A DNA stretch of 31,506 nucleotides, taken from Bacillota bacterium. GTDB taxonomy: Bacteria > Eremiobacterota > SpSt-956 > JAKJGF01. Made by a program: the position numbers and the translations under genes. The notes under the pieces are model-generated. The model was not told where the DNA came from, ran no database searches, and saw nothing but the letters and a program-made list of their open reading frames with translations. The stretch covers positions 1 through 31,506 of the forward strand of contig JAKPQU010000565.1 of assembly GCA_029555925.1 (NCBI GenBank). Reading direction: 5' to 3'. Shown piece after piece: positions 24,097-31,275 of the stretch (positions are counted from its first letter, which is position 1; the number at the start of each line of letters is the position of its first letter).

Positions 24097-24588
24097 ATGT
24101 CACAGGTTGTATTCAAACTTGAAGATGATATATCGACAGATGTTATTTATCCGGGAAGATTTATGGCAACAGTTCTTCCGTCTGAAACACCTCAGTTTGC
24201 CTTTGCAGATTACAGCGAATTTAACGGTAAACTGAAAAATAAGGAGATACCTCATGGAAGTATCATTGTGGCAGGCAATAATTTCGGATGCGGTTCGTCA
24301 AGGGAGCAGGCAACTTCTACTTTGAAAGGCCATGAATTAATAATAGTGGCAAGAAGTTTTGCCAGGATATTTTTGCAGAATTCTATAAATCTGGGGCTCA
24401 GGACTGTCATATGTCCTGATATAGAAGCGAATGCGGGAGATGAGCTGGAAGTTACATCTGATACTGTAATAAATAAAACTTCCGGGAAAAGCTTCTCCAT
24501 TAATCCACTCCCTAAAGCGAGACAGGCCATAATAGATGCAGGAGGCCTTATAGCATACACAAGGAAGAGACTTATGGAAAAGGTTTAG
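24097..24588 (+). CDS. aconitase/isopropylmalate isomerase family hydro-lyase, small subunit (LeuD-like)
   Basis: A 163-aa swivel-domain subunit of normal length for the stand-alone small subunits. It has DDISTDVIYPGRFM, NNFGCGSSREQA, ARSFARIFLQNSINLG and a C-terminal AGGLIAYTRKRL. In this family the loop after STDxIxPGR sets substrate choice (YLVY in isopropylmalate and YLRT in homoaconitate enzymes of methanogens). Here it reads FMAT, which matches neither. AAAGGAGG lies inside the end of the large-subunit gene, so translation is coupled. A hairpin follows 12 nt after the stop. Confidence 0.9.
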   Translation: MSQVVFKLEDDISTDVIYPGRFMATVLPSETPQFAFADYSEFNGKLKNKEIPHGSIIVAGNNFGCGSSREQATSTLKGHELIIVARSFARIFLQNSINLGLRTVICPDIEANAGDELEVTSDTVINKTSGKSFSINPLPKARQAIIDAGGLIAYTRKRLMEKV

Positions 24589-24600
24589 TGTAATTCTAAC

Positions 24601-24647
24601 GTGAGTAGTGAATGAATAAAAAATATCCTGTTCCACTCACTACTCAC
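24601..24647. terminator. inverted repeat between convergent genes, probable bidirectional terminator
   Basis: GTGAGTAGTGA (24601-24611) and TCACTACTCAC (24637-24647) are exact complements around a 25-nt AT-rich loop. The hairpin lies between the LeuD-like stop and the ankyrin stop. It is built from heptad-type units, as elsewhere in the window, so its role as a terminator is inferred from position. Confidence 0.5.
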
Positions 24648-24649
24648 TA

Positions 24650-25705
24650 TTATTCCTTTGCACCGTTTGCAAGAAGTACATTTACTACATCCTTATGACC
24701 CTGAGCTTTCGCCATCTGAAGAGCAGTTGTGCCGCTGTTATCAACTGCATTAATCTCTGCACCTCTGGATATTAAAAATTGTACGACATCTTTTCCGCCT
24801 GTCTTTGCTGACCAGTGCAGTGGTGTAAGCCCCTTACTGTCTTTACTGTTAATGTCTGCCCCGCTCTCTACAAGAAGTGATACCAGAGTTTTTGAGCCGG
24901 TTTTAACCGCATAGTGAAGAGGAGTCATGCCGTCATTATCTGTGGCATTCACATCGGCACCGGCAGATATTAAAGATTCTTCCAGTTCAATTTTATTATT
25001 TATCAAAAAAGAAGCTATTCCATAATGAAGAGGGGTACATCCGTTACCGGCCCTGTCATTTATGCCTGCCCTTTTTGATATTAAAAATTTCACTGCCTCC
25101 GTATTTGCTGCCTCTGATGCGCTGTGTAGAGGATTACAGCCATAATTATCCTTTGCTTTTATATCAGCTCCTTTAGATACAAGCAATTTTACTGTTTCCG
25201 GCGAACCGCTTTTTACGGCATAATGTAACGGTGTTCTTCCGCAGGAATCTTTCGATTTGACACTCATCCCTTTTGAGATGAGAAAATCTGTCAGATCCTT
25301 TGCTCCTGCTTGTGATGCAATATGAAGGGCACTGGCTCCGTCTTTTGTTATTCCTTTTATATCCAGACCTTCCGATATGAGGAATTTTACCATGTCAGTA
25401 GAACCGCCTGTGGCAGCAAAATGTATAAGGCTCCATCCTTTATCATTAATATCTTTAATATTTGCTCCTTTTGACTGCAGAAATTTCACAATTTCAACAG
25501 ACCCGCTTTTTGCCGCACATTGAATCATAGTCAAACCTTCACTGTTTTTTCCTTTAATAAGTTCGGGATTTTTCCCTATAAAATCTTTGACTTCAGAGAT
25601 ATTTTTTTTGCTTATTGCATCAAAAATATCATAGGCTCCTGCCATTTGTAAGGAAATAAAACAAATTACCACTGCTAAAATAGCCGAAAAGATATTTATT
25701 TTCAT
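24650..25705 (-). CDS. exported ankyrin-repeat protein
   Basis: A 351-aa protein. A signal peptide (MKINIFSAILAVVICFISLQ) with likely cleavage at AGA-YD is followed by a cap helix and about nine ankyrin repeats of 33 residues, recognisable by GxTPLHxA-type starts (GRTPLHYAVKSG, GMTPLHYAVKTG, GLTPLHWSAKTG) and LISKGADIN-type ends. There is no second membrane segment and no enzymatic domain. It should be periplasmic or secreted and act by protein binding. AGGAGGT lies 6 nt before the ATG. It is a single-gene unit, facing the four-gene module tail to tail. Confidence 0.9.
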   Translation of the reverse strand: MKINIFSAILAVVICFISLQMAGAYDIFDAISKKNISEVKDFIGKNPELIKGKNSEGLTMIQCAAKSGSVEIVKFLQSKGANIKDINDKGWSLIHFAATGGSTDMVKFLISEGLDIKGITKDGASALHIASQAGAKDLTDFLISKGMSVKSKDSCGRTPLHYAVKSGSPETVKLLVSKGADIKAKDNYGCNPLHSASEAANTEAVKFLISKRAGINDRAGNGCTPLHYGIASFLINNKIELEESLISAGADVNATDNDGMTPLHYAVKTGSKTLVSLLVESGADINSKDSKGLTPLHWSAKTGGKDVVQFLISRGAEINAVDNSGTTALQMAKAQGHKDVVNVLLANGAKE

Positions 25706-25728
25706 TTTTTTACCTCCTGTTGGATTAT

Positions 25729-25807
25729 CGTGACGCGTTATAATCGTGACGCGTAACGCGTAACGCGTGACGGGTGATTCGTGATGCGTAATGCGTAATG
25801 CGTCACG
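25729..25807. repeat. long heptad array, CGTGACG/CGTAACG/CGTAATG units
   Basis: About eleven consecutive 7-bp units, with one short interruption near 25740, begin 23 nt upstream of the ankyrin start. They drift from CGTGACG and CGTAACG to CGTAATG. Confidence 0.75.
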
Positions 25808-25821
25808 GGTATTTAATTCCA

Positions 25822-25841
25822 GGGCATTTAGCTAAACGCCC
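25822..25841. repeat. near-perfect palindrome with TTTAGCTAAA core
   Basis: GGGCATTTAGCTAAACGCCC pairs with itself except for one A/C position. Related cores occur at 20243-20260 (GTTTAATTAAGC) and in the hairpin at 11912-11943 (CGTTTATTAAAACG). Confidence 0.65.
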
Positions 25842-25999
25842 CTGCATCACTTTTCACTTTTCACGACTCACGACTCCCATATAATTTTCTCTATAAAATT
25901 TTCTATACCTTCGATAATTTTCTTTTTCCTTATTGATATTTTGTAATTTTATGTCTATTATATAATAGGTTTATTTTATAAAATTATACAGGTAATCTT

Positions 26000-26029
26000 C
26001 GCGTCACGCGTCACGCGTCACGCGTCACG
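26000..26029. repeat. perfect heptad array, CGCGTCA x4
   Basis: Four identical 7-bp units plus two bases (CG). This is the most regular array in the window and therefore probably the youngest. It ends 13 nt before the ribosome site of the propeller gene. Confidence 0.85.
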
Positions 26030-26055
26030 ATAACTGTTCAACAAGGAGGCCCTAT

Positions 26056-26982
26056 ATGTATAAATATTTATTTGCCCTGTCCTTAATGCTCTTTATTTTT
26101 GCAGGAAACTGTTACGGAGCCGATTTGAACGGTCTCTGTTCACTGGATAACAAAAACTGGTGGATTGTAGGAGATTGCGGAAAGATACTTCATACAAATG
26201 ACGGAGGCGTGAAATGGAATGTCCAAAAAAGCGGGCTTGCAGAAGATAACAGTCTCAGAGGAGTTCATTTTGTAGATTTAAAACATGGCTGGGCAGTGGG
26301 AAATAAAGGCATGATTTTACACACATCTGACGGAGGAAAAAACTGGAAAGTCCAGGTAAGCCGGACAAAGGGGAATTTAACGAGAGTACGTTTTATAGAC
26401 ACAAAAACTGGCTGGGCTATAGGACAGTTAGGTACTTTGGTTATGACAGAAGACGGCGGTAAAACATGGCAGCCGAAGAAAATAGGTTATATAACAGAAG
26501 ATTTCCTCTATCTGAGAATGGATGATGGTAAAAATGGAATAATTATAGGCAGTAAAGGCTGTATTTTAAGAACACAGGACGGAGGAATTAACTGGAACAT
26601 TTCTGAGAACAGTACCGGCTGCTCTATTTGTCCGGGATTTTTTCTAACTGCAGACCTGGGGTGGGGAGTTTCTGATAACGGTACGGTCTGGCGTACTTCA
26701 GACGGAGGAAAGGAATGGCGTAAAAGTGAAACTAATCTGACTGAAACCTTTAGATCTATATTTTTTATGAATCCTTTCATGGGATGGCTTGTGGGCTGTA
26801 ATGGAGCAATATATCAAACGGATGACGGAGGATACAAATGGATTGCTCTGAAAAGCGGAACTAAAGCCCATCTCAATGCAATATCCTTTTCTGATACGAT
26901 GACTGGTTTCGCCATAGGCGCAGCCAGTACAATAGTCATTACTCATGACGGAGGGAAGACGTGGAAGACCTGTAAAAAGTGA
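26056..26982 (+). CDS. exported YCF48-like beta-propeller protein
   Basis: A 308-aa protein with a signal peptide (MYKYLFALSLMLFIFAGNCY, cleavage likely at YGA-D). Seven repeats follow, each ending in a T-x-DGGxxW motif (HTNDGGVKWN, HTSDGGKNWK, MTEDGGKTWQ, RTQDGGINWN, RTSDGGKEWR, QTDDGGYKWI, ITHDGGKTWK) and alternating with GWAVG-type strands. This is the pattern of the YCF48/HCF136 seven-bladed propeller, known in photosystem II assembly but common in non-photosynthetic bacteria with unknown roles. AAGGAGG is 6 nt before the ATG. The kinase gene begins 13 nt after its stop, so the two are likely co-translated. It could be the extracytoplasmic sensing partner of that kinase. Confidence 0.88.
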   Translation: MYKYLFALSLMLFIFAGNCYGADLNGLCSLDNKNWWIVGDCGKILHTNDGGVKWNVQKSGLAEDNSLRGVHFVDLKHGWAVGNKGMILHTSDGGKNWKVQVSRTKGNLTRVRFIDTKTGWAIGQLGTLVMTEDGGKTWQPKKIGYITEDFLYLRMDDGKNGIIIGSKGCILRTQDGGINWNISENSTGCSICPGFFLTADLGWGVSDNGTVWRTSDGGKEWRKSETNLTETFRSIFFMNPFMGWLVGCNGAIYQTDDGGYKWIALKSGTKAHLNAISFSDTMTGFAIGAASTIVITHDGGKTWKTCKK

Positions 26983-26995
26983 TTTCCAGGCTTTT

Positions 26996-28417
26996 ATGAA
27001 TAATATTATTGTTCCCGGATATAAATTTAAAAATGCTCCCTATAAAATTATCAAGAAAATCGGACAGGGAGGTCAGTGTAATGTTTATCTGGCACGAAAA
27101 GGCAGAGAAAATTTTGCTGTGAAAGAGCTTTATGCCACTCATGAAGATCCTTCGATACAGGCCGGTTATATAAATATGTTTAGAAGGGAATATGAATTAC
27201 TCTCTATTCTTGCCCATCCTGTCCTTCCAAGAGCCTATTCCTATTTTCAGGAAAATGACAGACATTTTGTAGCAGTAGAATTTATTTCAGGTGAAAATCT
27301 TTCGCAGATTATGAATAGAATAAAGAAACCTTTCCCTAAAGAAGTGGTTCTGGAGATAGCCTTTAAAATAAGCGAACTACTTATGTATCTTTCTCTCAGA
27401 GAAAAGCCTGTTTTATTAAGAGATATAAAGCCTTTAAATATAATGATCACCCGTAGTGGAGAGGTGAAATTTATTGATTTTTCCATAGCAAGGGAATATT
27501 CCTCTGATAGAGGTGATACACTCAGACTCGGTTCTCCGGGTTATGCTCCTCCGGAACAATATACCGGAAAAAGCGAGGCTAAATCGGACGTTTTTGCCCT
27601 GGGAGTAACAATGCATGAGCTGCTCAGCCTGGAAGATCCTTCTCTTAATCCTTTAAAACTTTCCTTTAAATTTAATCCTCCTGTTTCCAGAGCCATGTGT
27701 GATTTAATACGGATGGCAACTGCTCTGAAACCTGAAGAAAGATACAGCCCCGAAGAATTTCATAACAGACTTAAAGAGAACTACTACAGAAGAATATCAC
27801 CGGACCCTTTATATAAAAATATATCTCCTCTTAAGGCATTTTCTCTGGAAATTTATTGTGAAGAAAAAAAATATCCCCTATCGGTAAAAAAAGATTCGTT
27901 TCCTGACAGGATGAAAGATAAAAAATCTTCGTGGAAGAAAAAGAAAAAAAAACCTGGAGTAATGGATACAGAAGACGATGTTTTCATTCATAAAAAAATA
28001 CATAGTCTTTCCAGTAGAAGTTTTGTATTGCTGATTTTATGGGCTTTATACTTTTTGTTTGGTGTGAGATTATTGAATAACCCTGTGGTTTTTATGATTA
28101 CTGTTTTGCTGGGGTTAATCGTTATACTGATTATAGCAACCGGCGACAGTCAGAATTTTGACAGGCTCTATACTCTGTCAAAATCTGAACTGATATATGA
28201 AGGCAGATTTGAGAAAATAGAAATTCTTTTGAATAAAATTGAAATGTTCACGTTCTCCATGGCCGATAATAACTATATAATTGAAGGTGATGGGAAGAGA
28301 ATAACCTTTAATAAAGATATCAGTGGATGGGATAAGCTGAAATATCTGATAGAGTTAAGAACAGGTCGTTCATGTATCTGTATGGAAGATAACGATGTTT
28401 TATCTTCAGAAAAATGA
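26996..28417 (+). CDS. membrane Ser/Thr protein kinase with atypical catalytic motifs
   Basis: A 473-aa protein. An in-frame ATG at 26945 would overlap the propeller gene by 38 nt. I prefer ATG 26996, with AGG 5 nt upstream and only a few residues before the kinase fold. The kinase domain covers about 15-280: loop GQGGQCNVYLA, Lys43 in FAVKELY, LLRDIKPLN (the His of HRD is Leu141, Asp143 kept), IDFSIAREY (DFG changed to DFS, Asp161 kept), and PGYAPPEQY. Then come a basic linker, two membrane helices (about 342-360 and 363-382) and a 90-residue C-terminal domain with no recognised motif. All residues essential for phosphotransfer are present, so it may be active despite the two changes. Confidence 0.88.
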   Translation: MNNIIVPGYKFKNAPYKIIKKIGQGGQCNVYLARKGRENFAVKELYATHEDPSIQAGYINMFRREYELLSILAHPVLPRAYSYFQENDRHFVAVEFISGENLSQIMNRIKKPFPKEVVLEIAFKISELLMYLSLREKPVLLRDIKPLNIMITRSGEVKFIDFSIAREYSSDRGDTLRLGSPGYAPPEQYTGKSEAKSDVFALGVTMHELLSLEDPSLNPLKLSFKFNPPVSRAMCDLIRMATALKPEERYSPEEFHNRLKENYYRRISPDPLYKNISPLKAFSLEIYCEEKKYPLSVKKDSFPDRMKDKKSSWKKKKKKPGVMDTEDDVFIHKKIHSLSSRSFVLLILWALYFLFGVRLLNNPVVFMITVLLGLIVILIIATGDSQNFDRLYTLSKSELIYEGRFEKIEILLNKIEMFTFSMADNNYIIEGDGKRITFNKDISGWDKLKYLIELRTGRSCICMEDNDVLSSEK

Positions 28418-28649
28418 GAAAATGTAAGATAATCCGTGTAAATTTACCATGAAACAGGGCTTCAACAGGAGGGTTAAACAGAATTTATGACACAGTCGGG
28501 AAATTCCTAAAAGTTAACATAATTTTAACCTTTTATATCTGTAAAAACTGGAAAAATTAACAATTTTGTAGTATAATCATTTTGTCTTTACCGGCCTATT
28601 GAATCAGGAATGAACATTTCTTACTTTAAATTTTTTCGGGGGAATTATA
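28418..28649. other. 232-bp intergenic region with promoter
   Basis: AT-rich, without heptad arrays. The only clear signal is the promoter-like pair at 28549-28577. Confidence 0.5.
28549..28577 (+). promoter_or_regulatory. possible promoter for the 28650-31275 genes
   Basis: TGGAAA (28549-28554, 4/6 to TTGACA), a 17-nt spacer and a perfect TATAAT (28572-28577) lie about 70 nt before the ATG at 28650. Confidence 0.4.
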
Positions 28650-29897
28650 ATGATAATAAACAGTCTTTCTTCAAATAAAGGTTTACCATATCCTCTGACA
28701 TTGCAAAAAAAGTCGGATGAGCCGAAAGATATTGTGGATATTTCTGCTTCTGCCATGGCAGAAACCGGCTCTGTAAATAAAAAAGATATATCATCGAATA
28801 GAGTGGGGCCGTCTGATAATATTGATTTCTGTTTTGACCAGCATACATCTAATCCTCTGGCTGTTGCAGGATATGTCAGTGGCGGAACAACCGGCACTAT
28901 TGCACAGCTTCCACTGTCTCCGGAGCTTGAATTTAAAAACTTTATTAAAACCTCAAGGACTGCTCCGAAACGATATGTACAGGACGGCTATAAACTGGTT
29001 GACCCGAAAGGTGATGCCTATCTCATAGGAGAGTTAGATCAGGTACCCCGCAAATTAATAAAAGCTTTATATGAATTTCTATGTAAAAAAAAGGATAACG
29101 GAGAAGAGGTAAAAGAGGATTTCACTATAGGACATAAGAAGCCTATTAAAACCGATGCTCTTATAAATAAAATTATAGAAACCATTCAGGAACACCGGGA
29201 AATAGAGCCGACAGTTGGTGAAGAACATAAATGGTCTCCTGAAGCTCAGAAATATTTATATTATGGTTTCTGGGACAGACTTAAAGATTTTGTAAAAGGT
29301 GATTACAAAGAATTTCCTGCTCCCTTACTCCTCAGGAGTAAAATTTTCCTGCTCCTGGCCTGTGGCTATACAAACCGCTATATGGTAACGGGTAAAGAAG
29401 GAGAACTGGAGAAAAAATTAATGTCCTATCGTGACGGCTCTGTTCAGATTCATGATGTGTTCAGAGAGAGTTATCTTTTAAATAAAGGAGACATATATCT
29501 CACACTCCTTACAGCAGAAAATATGCTGGCAAAAAATCCCTACCAGAAAGATCGTGATAAAGACCCGTTACAAAAAAAATTATCCTATATCAGGAATGAC
29601 TCAAAACCGGTTGGAGATAAATATGGCGGATGGTATCATTTCTTTGGAGCAGCTCTTTATGGACTCCTGAGAAGTGATTTTACATCTAAATCTGTGGTGC
29701 TGACAGAAGCCTTTGGCTCTTTTTTCCTTGAAGGCCCTGACAGGCAGGAAACATTGATAAATGTAGCAGGTGCCGATTTCGGGAGTAAACTTAAAAAAAT
29801 GCTGGAAAAGGAATACTGGAGAAATTCTCTTGCCGGGACAGGTGATAAAAATTATATGGATCTTTCTGAATTTCTCTCTGAACCGGAGAAAAAATAA
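28650..29897 (+). CDS. unrecognised protein, 415 aa
   Basis: I do not recognise this family. The ribosome site GGGGGAA (28638-28644) supports the start. Residues 1-90 are polar and low in structure, with a DIVDISASAMAETG stretch similar to the short D-x-V-x-I-S-x-x-A motifs at the N-termini of FlgM and other flagellar proteins; this may be chance. Residues about 95-415 are a mixed helical globular part with aromatic-rich segments (KWSPEAQKYLYYGFWDRLKD, KYGGWYHFFGAALYGL). There is no signal peptide and no membrane helix. It is followed 21 nt later by the N-acetyltransferase-like gene, on the same strand and probably in the same operon. Confidence 0.8.
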   Translation: MIINSLSSNKGLPYPLTLQKKSDEPKDIVDISASAMAETGSVNKKDISSNRVGPSDNIDFCFDQHTSNPLAVAGYVSGGTTGTIAQLPLSPELEFKNFIKTSRTAPKRYVQDGYKLVDPKGDAYLIGELDQVPRKLIKALYEFLCKKKDNGEEVKEDFTIGHKKPIKTDALINKIIETIQEHREIEPTVGEEHKWSPEAQKYLYYGFWDRLKDFVKGDYKEFPAPLLLRSKIFLLLACGYTNRYMVTGKEGELEKKLMSYRDGSVQIHDVFRESYLLNKGDIYLTLLTAENMLAKNPYQKDRDKDPLQKKLSYIRNDSKPVGDKYGGWYHFFGAALYGLLRSDFTSKSVVLTEAFGSFFLEGPDRQETLINVAGADFGSKLKKMLEKEYWRNSLAGTGDKNYMDLSEFLSEPEKK

Positions 29898-29918
29898 CAG
29901 GAATGGCTGGCTTGTTTA

Positions 29919-30719
29919 ATGATAACCGGCGATGATTTTAAAGGAGCAGAATTGCTCCTTCACCATTTTAATATTGCAAGAAAAGAGCCTGATATATCTC
30001 TTCTGAGCAATCTGTTGCATAAATTTTCATTTATTCCCTATGAAAATGCAACAAAGATAATAAAGAGTGACAGTAATCCCGATTTTTATGAAGATTTTCG
30101 ACTCCCTGCAGAAGTGGTAACTGATTATCTCAAATCCGGTACAGGGGGAACATGTTTTTCTCTTGTCAATCTCTTTAAATCACTCCTGGATACCTGCGGA
30201 TTTCAGTCTGATTTGATACTTGCAGACAGAAAATATGGAGAAAATACCCATAGTGCTATAATGGTTAATTTAAAAGACGATATTTATCTTGCAGATCCCG
30301 GGTATCTTATATTTACTCCTTTACTCATGTCCAGAGAAATAGCCGTAACATACAGGACAGGTTTTTCAGATATTCTGATTGAACCGGTTCTTAAAGGCAG
30401 ATTCTTTGATGTATATTCATTGAATAAGGACGGAACGAAAAAATTTCGTTACAGACTGAAAAACGAAAAAATAAAGAAAGATATATTTTTTGAAGCATGG
30501 CGTAAGTCTTTTGAATTTGAAATGATGAATTATCTTGTAATAACAAAAGCCTCTAACGGTGAACATATTTATATAAGAGATAATTATGTTCAGTACGGGA
30601 CAGGCAATAATAAAATAAAAAAACATATAGAGACCAGAGAAATGGCGGACATTACTTCCGGACTCGGAATATCCGGTGAAGTTATAGTAAAAGCCCTGAA
30701 AATATTAGGTAAAATCTGA
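29919..30719 (+). CDS. arylamine N-acetyltransferase-like protein
   Basis: A 266-aa protein of NAT family length. The expected Cys-His-Asp triad is present in order and spacing: Cys79 in SGTGGTCFSLVN (family form RGGxCxExN), His111 in NTHSAIMV, and Asp126 in YLADPGY. It is preceded by IPYENATK, matching the IPFEN motif. NATs transfer acetyl from acetyl-CoA to arylamines or hydrazines; related folds include transglutaminases and amide synthases. The C-terminal third (after about 185) is unlike standard NATs, so the substrate may differ. The ribosome site is weak. The DUF4416 gene starts 20 nt after the stop, with a good site at 30727-30733. Confidence 0.75.
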   Translation: MITGDDFKGAELLLHHFNIARKEPDISLLSNLLHKFSFIPYENATKIIKSDSNPDFYEDFRLPAEVVTDYLKSGTGGTCFSLVNLFKSLLDTCGFQSDLILADRKYGENTHSAIMVNLKDDIYLADPGYLIFTPLLMSREIAVTYRTGFSDILIEPVLKGRFFDVYSLNKDGTKKFRYRLKNEKIKKDIFFEAWRKSFEFEMMNYLVITKASNGEHIYIRDNYVQYGTGNNKIKKHIETREMADITSGLGISGEVIVKALKILGKI

Positions 30720-30739
30720 ATTTACCGGAAAGGTTTAAT

Positions 30740-31275
30740 ATGGCAGAGATTTCCTGTGTAACACCTGTAAAGCTATTTTTCGGTATTTTGTTCTCTTCCG
30801 GGAAATCCCTTGGAGAAGCAGAAAAAGAGCTTGAAGAACTTTATGGTAAAATTGATTATATAAGTCCGCTGTTCCCCTTTAATCTTACAGATTATTATAG
30901 ATGTGAGATGGGTGCCGATATTTCCAGAATATTTTACTCCTTTGAAAAACTTATTTTACCTGATACCATAGCTGATATTAAATTAACTGCAAATCTTCTG
31001 GAAAAAAACTTTCCTGTAATAACGGTAAGAGGAGAATAAACCTTGATCCGGGCTATATGGATTATCACAAAATAGTTCTGGCTTCTGCAAAATTCGGAGG
31101 CCAGAAGATTTATATAGGGAAAGGCATTTATGCTGACATGACCCTCTGGTATGAAAAAGGTCATTATAAATCTTTTCCCTGGACCTTTCTGGATTTTAAA
31201 GATGGACTCTATGAGAAAGTATTTCTCAGAATAAGGGAAATATATAAAGGTCAGAACAGGAATTTTATGAAATAA
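30740..31275 (+). pseudogene. DUF4416 family gene interrupted by a frameshift
   Basis: The first frame (30740-31039, 99 aa) carries the N-terminal half of the family: TPVKLFFGILFSSG, SPLFPFNLTDYYRCEMG and a PDTIADIKLTANLLE helix. It stops after ITVRGE. The second frame continues at once as RINLDPGYMDYHKIVLASAK, GIYADMTLWYEKGHY and FPWTFLDFKDGLYEKVFLRI, which is the C-terminal half, to the stop at 31275. The two fit together without loss if one base is missing, or a -1 shift occurs, within GTAAGAGGAGAATAAAC near 31025-31037. DUF4416 proteins are single chains of about 180 aa of unknown function. It could be a pseudogene, a sequencing or assembly error, or programmed frameshifting. Confidence 0.85.

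Larger units (their letters stand above)
25706..26055. other. 350-bp intergenic region dominated by heptad repeats
   Basis: It separates the divergent ankyrin and propeller genes. Contents: a long heptad array (25729-25807), the near-perfect palindrome around GGGCATTTAGCTAAACGCCC (25822-25841), TCACTTT-type heptads (25848-25867), the junction motif CACGACTCCCATATAATT (25869-25886), a TATAAT box (25961-25966) with no well-placed -35 box, and a very regular heptad array (26000-26029). No gene seen. Confidence 0.7.

Noticed and set aside
22803..24588. Leucine biosynthesis genes leuC and leuD
   Set aside because: The sequence family fits, but leuA and leuB are absent, the neighbours are a CoA-transferase and a CoA lyase, and the specificity loop differs.
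25729..26029. CRISPR array
   Set aside because: The units are 7 bp with no spacers, and no cas genes are present.
26945..26995. Earlier start for the membrane kinase
   Set aside because: It would overlap the propeller gene by 38 nt and add a basic stretch encoded by that gene's last codons; ATG 26996 is better placed.
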